From the NCBI GenBank assembly GCA_029641185.1, contig JAPWGK010000023.1, positions 62,001 to 126,000 on the forward strand: 64,000 nt of DNA. Reading direction: 5' to 3'. Positions within the stretch are counted from its first letter, which is position 1. Every line of letters begins with the position of its first letter. The notes below the pieces were generated by a model that did not search any database, had not been told where the DNA came from, and saw only the letters and a program-made list of their open reading frames with translations. Of the stretch, positions 1 to 14,400 are shown one piece after another. A program made the position numbers and the translations under genes. This DNA is from Pseudofabraea citricarpa. Lineage: Eukaryota > Ascomycota > Leotiomycetes > Helotiales > Dermateaceae.

Positions 1-2275
1 CGGAGTGATAACATGGTGGATGTCTGAGGGCTAAGCAAGCAAATGTACATTGAACTTCAATACTTTGACTAAATATGCCACTGTCAACATCTATTTGTAA
101 TCTTAGCACAACCAAAAAGTATTAGGCATAATTAAACTAATTCCCAGCCTTTCCACTTCCAAACTCTTGGAAATCAGAATGTTATTCCATGAAGGTCCTT
201 GGAAAAGTTAATTGATAGACGAGTTGAAGACCTGGCCTTTCTTAATCATCTAACAGGCACTGAAATACAAACCAGAGGAGCTCCAAAACATATTACACAG
301 AAGTTAAGCATAGTGTATGTCAGCATACAACTAAAATGTATAAAATATCTCAAAATTCCCAATGCAATAAGAATTATGTGACAATGAAGTAAATGCTTCT
401 AGCTAGCAAGGGATTTCTCGAGAATGTTTCACTACAAGTCAACATACACATAGTAAAAGATACCATGGATTCTAATTTATGGATCGTATATTGCCCTCCT
501 CTCAAACCTGTTGAAGAGAACCATACGGATCACAACAGAAATAAGCGAGGAGATTTATATCGGTAAGGGAGGTAGTTATGAACGACTGCCTACTTAACAT
601 TATCTAGCGACTTCATCAACCAATCTGAAGTACAGGTTTTAATGGCCAACCAGACAAGTTCCTCTCCATCTGACCTTCTTGTCGCGAAACCCCCAAATTT
701 TAGCTGAAGTTGTACCACCACGTGACAACGAAATTCACTTGAAGTCATAAGACCTCCTTTAATTGTCAAACTGGCAAAGTCCTATGTTTCTACCTTACAG
801 GCAATTCCAGATTGATTTCAGATAACTTCATGGGACTAAAAACTAGAATAGCTATTTATCATACTTGCGGCTTGAGAAGTACGGTTCCTTATGCTTAATT
901 CAACTTAGACGTTGAAATATCATCTCTTCCTTATATCACTAGTAGAAGCCTTATCATTGTTGATATCCACAGAATGGATTGTAAGAAAGAGTGCTTGACG
1001 TTGCTGTGGTTGGCGCGTCGATCTTCCTTAAAGGCTTACGATAGGACTCCGCCATGACGTGTTGTTGACTCGGTACTGTCATCGAGGAATGGATATATGG
1101 TGCTAAAAACGAGGAAAATATACCAAGGAAAGATCTTTCGTCTTCGAAATAAAATTTAATCTGGATTTGTATACTTGATATATCTAAATAACAAACATAA
1201 GCTCAGGCAGGCTAGATATTTCATGAAGAAAGAAAAATCTCAGTGAGAACCTATGGCACTTAGTTGCTCTCCAAGCAGTCGTGTGTACAAAATATCTGTG
1301 CTGATATTTTGCTGTAGATTTGTTAATAGTTAATTCTTGACTTGGCATTCTGGGCCATCTCGCGTAAACATGCGTTGCAGACCCCGCTCTTCTACTTGAC
1401 GATTACCAGTATTCTCAACTGAAAAAGCCCAGATCAGGACTCTAGAGACCCGCACAGCATGCGCAGATAAGAACTCACAAGCGTATCAAAATTTAAAAAC
1501 CTGTCATCCCCTACTTGTACATTCAGTGTTTGCAGGATCAATTCGAAGTGGTTCCAGACACACCAAGCAAGCAAATTCTGGACACTTTTTGTCTTAGCTC
1601 TGCAATCTACCCCTCAGTGGCTTTATTCGCGGGAGCTAAATCACGGATGCGGGTTTTCGGACGAAAAAGCAAAAGAACCCGAACGAACTGGTTCTAGAAG
1701 GTTTTGGGAATGGAAGCTAGCTCGGTTATTTCGGGCGCGGGAGGAGCTCGGTTGGTGAGGATAGGGGAAACTCTCGCTTAGCTTATTTCTCTCCCGCTCG
1801 CTGGTCGAAAGTCTATGGGGAGGAGAGTTTGATCTTGACAAGCCGTCCGTGTAATGCATTCCCGGAAAAGTATCTCCGGTAACCAGATGCGAAAGCGCAT
1901 GGGAAATGGGATAAGAGAAATAAATCAGATTATGTCTAAATGGGGGTTGTGATACAGATTTTGGTACATGATTTTTCGATCCCCCCCTCTCTTGCCCCCG
2001 CAGCTCCATCCGAACAAGAATGGCAACGGAAATTTCACAACACCGGTTTTTTTTTGGATATGCCGCTCGCTAATACGAAGCTATTCCAGTTCCCATTCCC
2101 TGAAAAACAGAACCCCTCCCAAAAAAACAAAAAAGTAGGCGAGAACCAAAAAACGGCGCTAGAGATCCATTCCTCCCCAAAATTCAAATAGGTATTGCGT
2201 GCTGCTGCTTAGTCTATGATTATCCCCAGGGCAACGAATTCAAAATTAAAGATCAAGCCTTCTGGACTCAGATGA
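1..2275. other. Intergenic region, no gene recognised
   Basis: AT-rich DNA with only short open frames (up to about 120 codons, without recognisable domains or splice structure). It could hold the distal end of a gene outside the window, but I see no supported coding segment. Confidence 0.5.
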
Positions 2276-3592
2276 CTAGGAAGCGAAGCTCCAAAATGTG
2301 GTGAGCAGAAGAGGGCCGAAGGCCGCAGTGTAGAGAGATAGCTTCTTGATTGACACGGCGTTTGCGGAAGAAGTTACCAAGGGAGTTGCTGAGCTTGAGG
2401 GACTGCTTTCTTGTACTGATGATGTTGGAGAGGAATCTGAGCTGCTCAAAGAATCCGAGGTGCCAGAAGAAGTTGGTTTGGTGATTGTGACTAAGGAAGT
2501 GGCACTAGCGCTTGGGACATCTGCTGCTGAAGTCTGAATTGGAGAAGAATCCGTCGCATCTGGTGCATCTGGTGCATCCGGTGATTCTGGTCCAGCGGAT
2601 GCGACGGTATTAGCTGATGCGACAGTGTTGGCAAATGTCGTCTGCATTGTGGTACGTGTAACAGTACGAGTAACCCTGGAGACTCCATTCTGCGACCCTT
2701 CTTCAGTATCGGTGGTCTCGTCTGAGTCTGGAGATGCTGAATCAGTATCAAGATCCGTAGACTCGGCTGGAGAAGTTGGTGCTGGAGAAGCAGCTGGATT
2801 ATTTTGAGCATTGGAACCAGCTGCAGATGTCACTGACGGAGGACTGTCATTTCCGTTGTTTGGTAAGACTGCCCCGGTAGGAGTTGAAGCATTGCCTGTA
2901 TAGGTGACTCCAGCAACAGATGCTGCAAGTGGTTGAGACGCATCTGTGTCAGTGGTTTGTTGGCTATCCTGTGTTGTAATTGCTGTTGGGCTAGGTGCAG
3001 CTGGAGTGGTGACAAATACTGTAGGGCTCCCTGAGAAAGACAGTTAGTAAGTGATTACCGGAATATGAAATAATTTGAGTCTTTATTTCAAGATTAAGAA
3101 GAGAACAGAAGGAATTGTGCTTACCGGCACAGGCTGTGCATACAACGGCTGATGTTGTAAACCCAGGTGGCTATTGACAATTAGCAGATGAAATGCAAAC
3201 TTCAGGATGAAACTTACAAGAACGCCAGTGTTTACAGGGTTTGTGCCTGTACCAGTGTTCGTCTATAATGATATGTAAGCTCCAAGTCTCTACTTCAAAA
3301 GATCAAGCTTATCACATACCACTGTGTATACATCCAGGACCAGCCCAGTTGGCCCAACATTGACATATGTTGCCTCGTATGTAGTGGTATAAGGAACATC
3401 GGCTGTTTTCGAAGAATCGCAAGTAGGGCAGTAGGATGACTGAATTCAAGTGTTAGCACTTTTGTATAGTTGTAGGTTTGCTTGGCTCTGGAGACATACA
3501 ATGGCGGGCTCTAAGAATGTATAAGTGACTTGAGGTAAAGGTGTAACTGAAGAACAGCCAGCCCAAGAATTAACCGAAGATTGAGTTGCCAT
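2276..3592 (-). CDS. Ser/Thr-rich surface protein, probably GPI-anchored
   Basis: Not a family I can name. Five exons join in frame on the minus strand: 3592-3500, 3439-3320, 3262-3218, 3170-3125 and 3030-2276, all with GT-AG introns of 57-94 bp, giving about 352 residues. The N-terminal third has four Cys (a CPTC pair in exon 2 and a CTAC pair in exon 4) and Tyr/Thr-rich stretches. The C-terminal half is almost all Ser, Thr, Pro, Ala and Asp, as in heavily O-mannosylated fungal wall proteins. The last ~20 residues are hydrophobic after a Ser/Asn/Ala segment, which fits a GPI attachment signal. The chosen Met lacks a signal peptide, so an upstream exon is probably missing; a TG-rich microsatellite lies directly upstream. 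Seen: exon chain and composition. Inferred: cell-wall location. Confidence 0.68.
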
Positions 3593-3599
3593 TGTAGTG

Positions 3600-3716
3600 G
3601 TATGTGGATGGTTATGTGTGTATGTGGTACGTTTATATATATGAGTGTATATGTGTATATGTATGCGTATGTGTATGTGTGTATATGTATGTGTGTGTGT
3701 GTGTGTGTGTGTATCA
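3600..3716. repeat. TG/CA-rich microsatellite
   Basis: A run of alternating purine-pyrimidine sequence (TGTATATG variants) ending in an uninterrupted (GT)11 at 3691-3712. It lies just upstream of the chosen start of the Ser/Thr-rich gene, possibly in its 5' UTR or in an undetected first intron. Confidence 0.9.
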
Positions 3717-5405
3717 CGGTAAGGAATGGAAGATGATGCTGTAATGGTCTGATGTCAAAACCAAGTTTGCGACCTCAGTGTTCATATACTTTGGACTTTT
3801 TGGAATAGCTGAATAGCCTAGAATCCAAATCATGATTGCCATGAATTCAATAACGCCGCTTCCTGGGAAAGCCTAGTCACGTGGCGACAGAGGAGGGGGA
3901 TTTTGTCGGTGCAATGTCTGCGGTTTCTCTGGAAAAATAAAGTGTGGCGCGCTTTAGAGATTGAGACTCTGATCTGCAAGCCGCAACCGGCCATCTTTCA
4001 TACATCTTGCTCTTCTCCGGTGATCGTACCTGGCCAGCCGGACAAGATGATGGGGTAGCCTTCAATTACAACATACACTTACAGCTCATATCGACGCTAT
4101 CGACGCCATCAAAGCCCGGGGTTACCGGTAGAAGGGTAGAGATTGAGATATCGAGTTCTTCCATCGCCTTAATCCGTTGCTATACTCCGCCTCATCTACT
4201 AGGAACCAGATCAAGAACTATGTCGGTACACCAATATATTGGCATAGATATTACTGAACAGTACTATCTCATCTCTCCCTCTTTCTTGAACGCCTTGAGA
4301 GCTTTTTTTTTACCCAGTGGCCTGGCTGTAACTATACTTGATCGCGCTAATGTTGCCGCCCCCCCCCCCCCCCTTCAATCGTTGCGCGCGGGATGAATGT
4401 TTGGACGAAGAAATTAGGTTGGCATGGTCGTTATTTACCTCAATGACGTTAATATTATTTTAATTTAGTTGCACATATGAAATATCATTCATGGTTGGAG
4501 GCAACGTGATGGCCAACGAGCTCCCTGTTCGTTTAGCAGGATCACAGTGAACTGCGAGAGCCAAGGCAGTAGTAGCACATGTCACCCGATAACAAATACC
4601 ATACCTAGGCAACCCAATCTGAGCTCCGGGGTATGAAGAATCCGGAATCTTTAGTTTCTAGATCTCATAATCTGACATCAGGAGCTAGACCTACTCGGAT
4701 ATTGATCATCAAGACTAAATAAGCTCGGATTCGAAGATGCTCAAGTAAGTCGAGGCCATCCGCGAATGGCAAGGCTAATAGTGCCACATACTCTGGCCCC
4801 CAATGTAGCTTAAATTATGACCGGCCGGTTGACTTGTATAGTGGTCTGCATAAATGTTTGCAACCGTCTTTATGAGTAATCTTTGAATCACGAGTCTCTT
4901 GGCGACGAAGTAAAGTTTGGTAGGCAGCCGCTGGAATGGAAATCTATCAGATTAACGCAAATGTTTTGTTACGAAAACAACTTTGGAATATGTAGCTAGC
5001 TGATTACCGGAGGGAATCTCCCAGCCATCACTGATAGGGCCTTTATTATGATATGCCATAGGCCGAGAATGGAGAAAAAATAACAAACTAACAAATCGAG
5101 CGAAAAAAGAGCAAACATAAACAATCTCTTTCATCGTTGACCTTGATACTCTCTTAAAACTCTTCAGGTCATTTCGAGAAGGAGCAAAATAGCTAATCTT
5201 TCGATGAATACAGTGGTGGAACTCAAATTCGACGACAGACTTATCCAAACCTAAGGTAATTCTGTCACTGAAGTTCCAAGCGACCAAGACCCTGCAATTC
5301 AGAGGAGGGAGAGGTTGGTATTTACTCACAGCTCCTTCTCAATTACTAAAATATTGACAGTGTTTCCGCTAGGAGGATCATAGGTTTGATCACTTAAATT
5401 CTCCA
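3717..5405. other. Intergenic region with a poly(C) tract
   Basis: No supported gene. It contains a run of 15 C at 4359-4373 and otherwise AT-rich DNA. The right part should include the promoter of the giant repeat gene, but I see no clear TATA box or other element. Confidence 0.5.
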
Positions 5406-8400
5406 ATGATGAGATCTGCGGCCTTTTCCAGCTTCACATCTCATCAATCGACTCATTCAAGATGTCCACGTCGGGCGCTTTTAAGCCCTGGTAAATGGGC
5501 ACTGACGATACTAACTGCTTTATCCTTGTTCAGTCACCAAATTAAAGGTCAGAGTATTATTGAAAATGATGATGCTGCTGTTTGTTTAGATACGGTTCAG
5601 ACTGCCGTGACGGTCAGCCAATACCGAGTCCTCTTCAATACTTCGATTTACACCAACACAACTATTACAGTTGACAGAAATGCATCTTTAGTAGTCGATA
5701 ATGCGCCGACTTTTCTTTTTACTACGGCCACTTTCACACAGTATATAACCTCTGCCCAGCCTTACCCAGCACCTCGTCCATCACAATCATTCCAAGCTCA
5801 GGGAAATCCAACACCAGTTGTCTATACTTCTTTTCAGACCTACCCCATTACGGAAACGTTTACCGGGGGGAATGGCGCGACAATCATCAATATTGTTCCC
5901 TCAATCTCAGCTGTCGTCTACACAGAATATAATACAGGATCCCCAAGTAACCAGCCCGATTCACAACCTCGACCTATCTCACAACTTCCTAACTCACCGC
6001 CTCAACCTAATACTCAAGGCCAGGACAATTCACAACCTCAAAGTAACCCACAATCTGAACCCAATGCACAAAACCAGGACAACCCACAGGCTCAGAATAA
6101 TCCTCAACCTCAGCCTAATCCACAAATACAGCCTCAACCCTCTGATGGTTTGGTTGCAGGCCCCACGGTTGTATTTTCTACTGTTCGCACATCTTTGGAA
6201 TACTACCCCGTAACTCAGACCACAATTAGAGATGGTAGCACCTTTACAGAAGTTAGCACATCAGCATCAGAGGCTCTTTATACGGATTTCGTCACTGTAA
6301 CTCAGGCTTTCCCACAACCAGGACCAGCAGCTACTTTCACTTTGGATAGTGGTTCAGCGACGACAATACAAAATTATCAACCAGATCCTATTGTGACGCT
6401 AACATTGAATGATGGCTCAACTACCACGATACGATACAATCAAGCAGGTCCTACCGCGGTATTGACTCTGAATAATGGTTTGGTGACCACAATTCAAGGC
6501 TACCCAGTAGTTGCTGCTGCAACACTGACTCTTAATGATGGATCAGTCACGACAATACAACCAAATACATCTCCAGAGCCGGCCCTAACTTTCACCTTGA
6601 TTGATGGATCAACAACTACAATTCAGCCAATTCAGCCAATTCAACCAATCCAAGGCCCAGTGCAGCCAGTAACCTTGACCTTAATTGATGGGTCCACAAC
6701 TACAGTGGAACCGATTGCAGCCACGGAACAACCTTTGACATTTACTTTGAATGACGGATCAACAACTACAATACAGCCAGTCCAAAGTCCCGTAACATTG
6801 ACATTGAATGATGGATCTACGACTACAATACAACCAATTCAAAGTCCGCAACATCCCATAACGTTGACGTTGAATGATGGGTCTACGACTACAATAGAAC
6901 CAATTCAAAGTCCGGAACAACCCATAACTTTGACTTTGATTGACCAATCAACCACCACAATACAACCCATCCGAAGTCCACAACAGCCCATAACTTTGAC
7001 GCTGAATGATGGATCTACAACTACAATACAACCAATTCAAATTCCAGAACAGCCCATAACGTTGACCTTGATTGATGGACTTATAACTACAGTACAACCG
7101 ATCCAAAGTCCGCAGCAACCTATAACATTAACTTTGATAGGCGGTTCGACTACTACTATACAGCCAATTCAAGGCCCAATTCAACCGGTAACATTAACTT
7201 TATTCGACGGTTCTACAACGACTTTACAACCAATTCCGGCGACGGGACAGCCTATAACCTTGACTTTGAATGATGGATCAACTACTACTATACAGCCAGT
7301 TCAAGGTCCAGCGCAACCAGTAACGTTAACTCTAATTGACGAATCAACTACTAAAATACAGCCAAATCAAGGGCCAGCACAGCCGGCAACATTGACTTTA
7401 ATCGATGGCTCTACAACGATTTTACAGCCAGTTCAATCTCCGCAGCAAACTCTGACATTAACTCTACCAGATGGTACACTTACGACCGTCCAGCCACTTC
7501 CAGCACCAGAGCAACCCACGACCGTAACACTTGCAGACGGAGGAATTACCACAATTCAACCAAATCAGATGACCACCGTTACTCTCATAGGCGGAGTAGT
7601 TACCACTTTCATCCCATCTCCACCGATTCCAGTCATGACTATCACGCTTATAGGCGGAATCGTTACTACGATTTTGCCAATCCCGGAGCCTTCTCCAGCG
7701 TCTGCACTAGCTTCGGCTTCAGCACCACCAGCACCACCAGCAGCACCAGCTCCAATGCCCACATTGATCGGCGGAGAGGCTACTGCAATTTTACCAATTT
7801 TCGAACTTCCACCACCTACGACACTCACATTGATAGGAGGGACAGTAACTACCATCTTACCTTTCACAGAACTTGGTCCTACTATAACTATCACTTTGAA
7901 TAGTGGAAGCATTACTACGGTTCAGCCTCTTCCGGGTCCTGGTCCCACGATCACTGTCACGCTTATTGACAGCGTGGTCACTACGATTACAGTCTTTCCA
8001 GCCCCTCGTCCAGCTTCAACAGTCACGTTGAGCGGCGGATTAGTGACTACAATCATCCCTATTCCAGAGCCAGGCCCAACAAATACTTTCACTCTCAAAG
8101 ATGGATCAATTACAACCATTACACGTATTCAAAATCCTAGCCCACCAATTACAGTCACTTTGAGAGGCGGGACTGTGACCACAATCCAGCAAGTACCACA
8201 GCCGGGCCCAACAACGACTTTGACTCTTGTGGATGGTTCAGTCACTACAATCCAGCCACAGCCAATACCTGGAATACCAACAACAGTGACTCTAAATGAT
8301 GGAAATAGTATCACTGTGACGGTGCCTGGAGCCGTCTCAACTTTGACACTTACAGACGGCTCGATCAGTACTGTCACGGTCCCCGGAGCCATTTCGACGT

Positions 8401-11400
8401 TCACTCGTACTGATGGCACTATTACTACTGTAATTGTCCCCATTGAACCTCCTTTGCCGGCGAGCACTGTAATCTACACGTCAATTGCCAGTTTCCCTGT
8501 AACTCGAACCATCACTAGCAATGGAATTACGACCATCGAAGTCCAGACTTCTCTGTCTACAGCCACTTTTACGTTGCTCCCGAGTGAAACATCTCAACCT
8601 CCTCCGGTAGTGCCAACGTCACAAACTCCAGTTTCATCAACTGAGACTGTGGAACCAACATTTATCAGTCCTAGTATCTCTCCGTCTACTACTTCGATTT
8701 TTAGCATTTCAACGGCTAGTGCTTCCTCTGAAATAATATCCACCTCATCACGAATTTCGGATTCTGAAACCTCCATTTCTACACCCTCAGAGCCTACATC
8801 TATCTTATCAGAAAGTTCTAGTTCCTCGCTTTCATCTTCCAGTTCAAGCAGTACGCCAAGTACAACACAATCAGCTGCCCCGTACGTCTTGCTTTATAAT
8901 TTATATTGACCACTTTACTAATGATACCACTTGTAGACAAGAGAGTATCTTTTTACTCACGCCCATAGTCAATCTAACAGAATTGGGTAGGCAGTTTGGA
9001 AAAAGACAAGAACCTACGGTAATACAGGACGACCAGTATGTAAGCGGAAATGGAACTCTTGCCCCGCCATGTCAGATAGGATCATTTTTCACCATTGCGG
9101 ATTCAGGCGCTCTAGTAACTGGATCTGGAGCTTTTGCAACGGTCCCTGGAACAAATAATTCAATATTCGAGGCTACATCAGATCTAAACGCGACCATTAA
9201 TAGTATTTTTGATATTATTAACAACACACTCACTTGGTCCAATCCTACTTTTGATGGTGGCATAGCTCGATTTTGCAACACTACTGTTGGTGCTATTATT
9301 GCGGTTTATCATGGAGAATACCCGGAGGATTGTTTACCTATAGATCTGGTTTTCCAAGGAGGTAAGTAATCTATGTCGTCAACAATTTCTTTTTAGAGAT
9401 GGCTAACTGATAACTTTACTTAGCTGCTTCATGTGGAGCTGAAATTGCCGAGGAGATTAGTAGTATGTCTTTCTACACACCACCTCCGGCCACGGCTACA
9501 AGCAGCACACAATCCACGTCCTCAGATCCAGTTTCTACAAGTAGCTCTGAAGAGCAATCTTCAACTTCAGATCCTGGACCTACTTCTGCAACTCCGGGTC
9601 CTTCTCCAACATCCACTAGTATTTCTCAAACAAGTACATCGTTCGAGGAAAGTACCAGTTCAGCAGAACCAAGTTACACGACGGTCACAGTCACTTCTGG
9701 AACTAGTGGATTTACCACAACCATTCCACCAAGCGGAACGATTCCCGGCACCGTCATAATTCAGGTCCCTTCGCCTACTAGTTCAATCTCCGAGGCGTCT
9801 TCAATAACAACTACCACGGAGCCAGAATTGACTACCTCAACTCCGTCAAATACTGAGTATGTCACGACCACCGTAATATCGGGCTCAGATGGTTTTACGA
9901 CTACAGTCCCGCCCAGCGGAACACTACCTGGGACTGTCATAGTGAATTTACCAAGCAACACTATGTATACGACTGTGTTTGTCACATCTGGTACGAGTGA
10001 GTTCACGTCAACGATACCCCCAAGCGGAACAGAACTTGGAACCGTTATAATAAACGAGCCAATAAACACACGATATACCACGGTGTTTATTACATCTGGA
10101 ACAAGTGGGTTCACGTCAACGATACCTCCAAGCGGGACGGAGCCTGGCACAGTCGTGATTAACGAGCCTATCAACACTCTTTATGTCACTACAACTATTT
10201 CATCTGGCACGAGTGCTTTTACTTCGACGGTTCTGCCGAGCGGAACTACTCCTGGAACTGTGATTATATACCAGCCTACTAGTTCAGAGATTCTGACCAG
10301 TTCAGAGACATCAACCAGCTCAGATGTTCCAAGCTCGACCTCAGAATCGAGCAGTTCAGAGACCTCGACTAGTTCTGATGTTCCAAGTTCGACCTCAGAA
10401 TCGAGCAGTTCAAGTTCAGATGTTCCAACTTCAACGTCAGACTCGACCAGTTCAAGTTCGATTTCAGACTCAAGCAGTTCAAGTTCAGATATTCCAAGTT
10501 CGACTTCAGACTCAAGCACATCCGAAAGTTATACCACCGAAACAACTTATCTTGAAAATACTCAGACACCGTTTACTTCTACATCAGGTTCCGTTATACT
10601 GATTGGTACTCCCGCGCCTTATACCACCGTGACTCAAACTATTGACGCTTTTTCAACAGCATATACGTCCACTGTATTTGCTTCTGGCTCTACCCAAAGG
10701 ACTGTTATTGTTTATCAGCCCAGTGGCTTTTCTTACGCTACAAGCACTACATATCTTTACAGCGGAGAAACACCGTTCACTTCAACTAGTAGAGATCAGG
10801 TCATCATCGGGACAGCAGCACAAACCACTACCTTGACAAGTCAAATTGATGCTTTCTCTTCGGCCGCTACATCTACAATCAGCGCTTCTGGGTCTATTCC
10901 TGGTACCGTGATTGTGTATCTACCCAGTGGCTTCTCGTATACTACGAGCACTACTTACCTTTATGATGGAGAGCCACCTTTCACGTCAACTAGTCGGGAT
11001 CAAGTTATCGTTGGAACAGCTGCACAAACTACCACTTTGACAAGCGAAATCGACGCATTCTCTTCAGCCTCTACATCTACAATTAGTGCCTCTGGTTCTA
11101 CTCCTGGTACCGTGATCATTTACCAGCCAAGTGGGTTCTCATATACTACTAGCACTACCTATCTTTATAATGGAGAGACACCATATACGTCAACTGCTCG
11201 GGACCAAGTGATTATTGGAACGCCAGCACAGACAACTACTGTGACCACTCAAATTGACCCATTTTCTTCCGCATACACGTCCACAATTAGTGCTTCCGGC
11301 TCGAATCCAGGAACTATTGTTATAGGTTCCCCCGTCACAGCAACTTACTATACAGTAATTACATATCTCGACAATGGTGAGGCTCCATTTACCTCAACGA

Positions 11401-14400
11401 GCCGCAACCAGGTTTTGATTGGAACCAACGCTGGCACCACTACTGTCACCACTACCATTGACCCATTTTCAAGTCCATATACAAGTACTATCCCGGCTGT
11501 AGGCTCGACCCCTGCGACAGTAATAATTGGGGAGCCTAATTCTTACGCGTTTCAAACTACAACCACATACTTATATAGCGGGGAGAGTGAATTCACATCC
11601 ACTAGCCGAGATCAAGTGCTTATTGGTGTCGATGCTCAAACCACGACCATATCTACGGCTATCGACCCATTGTCCTCGGCTTATACCTCAACCATCACTG
11701 CATCTGGCTCCAATCCAGGCACGGTGATAATCGGTGTACCAGGATCTTTCTCCTACCAAACCACAACAACTTATTTGTATAGTGGGGAGAGCGAATTTAC
11801 ATCAACAAGTCGAGATCAAGTACTTATTGGTCTCGATGCTCAAACCACGACTATATCTACGGCAATTGATCCACTATCATCGGCATTTACGTCAACTATC
11901 ACTGCCTCTGGCTCTAATCCAGGTACCGTGATAATCGGAGTACCTAGTTCTTTCTCTTACAGAACGACAACCACTTACTTGGTAAATGGGGAAAGTCCTT
12001 TCACTTCGACAAGTCGCGACCAAGTCATAATAGGAACACAAGTTTCTACAATTACTACAACTTCCACCATATCTCCTTATGAGAGTGCTTATACTTCGAC
12101 TTTTACTGCTATGGGCTCCAACTTAGGCACGGTTGTGATTGGAAGTCCAGCAGATTACACCACAACCACCACTTATTTGGATAACAACGAGGCACCCTTT
12201 ACGTCGACTTCCGGAGGATTTGTGGTTGTGGGTGATTCCAGAGGCACTGTTACTACCACAGAAGTACTTCAACCTTATGAGACAGGATTCACGTCTACGA
12301 TCAGTGCCACAGGTACAGCACGAGCCACAGTAGTCTATGGAACTCCAGGTTCTTTTACACGTACTACAACGTATCTTGATAATGGTGAAAGTGCATTTAC
12401 TTCGACATCAAGTGGTTACCAAATTATTGGTCAACGTCGTGGTACAGTCACGACCACTCAAATTCTACAGCCTTCTGCTTCACCATTCACATCCACCATC
12501 AGTGCAACAGGTTCTGATCCAGGCACTGTAATCTATGGTAGCCCAGGATCATTTACACGTACCACGACTTATCTTGATAATAGCGAGAGTGAGTTTACGT
12601 CCACCTCGAATGGTTATCAAATTGTTGGCCAGCGCCGTGGGACAGTCACAACAACCCAAGCTCTTCCAGCTTCTGCTTCGCCATACACGTCAACTATTAG
12701 TGCGACAGGTTCTGTTCCTGGCACGGTCATCATTGGTAGTCCAGGACAATATAGCACCACAACAACATATCTTGATAATGGCGAAACCCCTTTCACAAGT
12801 ACGTCAGCAGGATATATTATTGTTGGAGCTTCTCGAGGGACATTTACTACCACCACAACCTTGCCAGCATCTCAAGCTGCTTTTACATCTACAATATCAG
12901 CTAGTGGATCAGGTCGTGCTACGGTCATTTATGGAGAGCCAGGACAATACAGTACTACAACAACATATCTTGATAATGGGGAGACCCCATTTACGAGTAC
13001 GTCAGCAGGATATATAATCGTTGGAGATTCTCGGGGAACTTTTACCACTACCACAACCTTACCAGCCTCTCAGGCTGGTTTTACATCTACGATATCAGCT
13101 AGTGGGTCAGCTCGGGCTACAGTCATTTACGGACAGCCAGGACAATACAGTACTACAACAACATACCTTGATAATGGACAGCCGGCTTTCACCAGTACAT
13201 CGGATGGATATGTTATCATCGGAGATCCAAGAGGAACAATCACCACTACGTCGACACTTCCACCTTCGGGCGTAGCTTACACTTCCACAATACAGGCAAG
13301 CGGGTCAGCTCGTGCCACGGTAGTTTATGGAAGTCCAGCACAATATACAACCACGACCACTTACCTCGATATGGGAGAGAGTGCCTATACAACCACGTCT
13401 GGGGGACTTGTCATAGTCGGAAATGCTCGTGGAACAATCACCAGTACAACAACTCTAAGACCATCAGATGTTGCTTACACTTCGACTGTATTAGCCAGTG
13501 GATCAGCACGTGCTACGGTGATTTATGGAAGCCCTGCGCAGTACACAACTACGACAACCTACCTTGATATGGGAGAAAGTGCCTACACAAGTACATCTGA
13601 AGGACTTGTTATAATTGGAAATGCCCGTGGAACAATTACCAGTACTAGGACATTGAGGCCGTCCGATGCCGCGTTCACCTCCACAGTACAAGCAAGTGGA
13701 TCCGCTCGTGCCACTGTAATTTATGGAAGCCCTGCACAATACACGACGTCGACCACATACCTTGATATGGGAGAAAGTGCCTATACTAGTACCTCCGAGG
13801 GTTATATTATAGTTGGAAATGCTCGTGGCATAATAACTACCACGTCAACACTTCAGCCATTTGAGTCAGCTTACACATCCACTATTAGTCCAACAGGCAC
13901 CAAGCGAGGTTCGATAATATACGGAAGTCCTGCTCCATACACAACTAGCACTATATACCTTGATAATGGAGAAACCGGATATACAAGCACTTCGGCTGGA
14001 AACGTCTTGATTGGAGACTCTCGAGGAACTGTTACGACTGTCTCTACTCTTCAACCATTTGAGACTGCGTACAGCTCGACTTTCACGGCAGATGGCACCA
14101 GACGCGGCACGGTTGTATACGGAAGTCCTGCTCAGTACACTACACGCACTACGTACCTTGATAATGGTGATCCAGAATATACAAGTACCTCTGCTGGAGG
14201 AGTTCTTATTGGTCAAGCTCGAGGAACATTTACGACTGTCTCCACGCTTCAACCTTTTGAGACTGCGTACAGCTCAACTTTCACCGCAGATGGCACAAGA
14301 CGCGGAACAGTGATATATGGCAGCCCTGCTCAATACACTACGACTACTACGTACTTGGACCGTAGCGAAGCACCCTTCACTAGCACTTCAGGTGGAGTGG

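Noticed and set aside
1641..2191. Overlapping frames on both strands of 122 and 83 codons
   Set aside because: No domain, signal peptide or splice context; chance length for this size of DNA.
7565..8467. Antisense frames over exon 1 of the giant gene
   Set aside because: Open because of repeat periodicity; they are reverse readings of the Thr-rich array, with no start context or domains.
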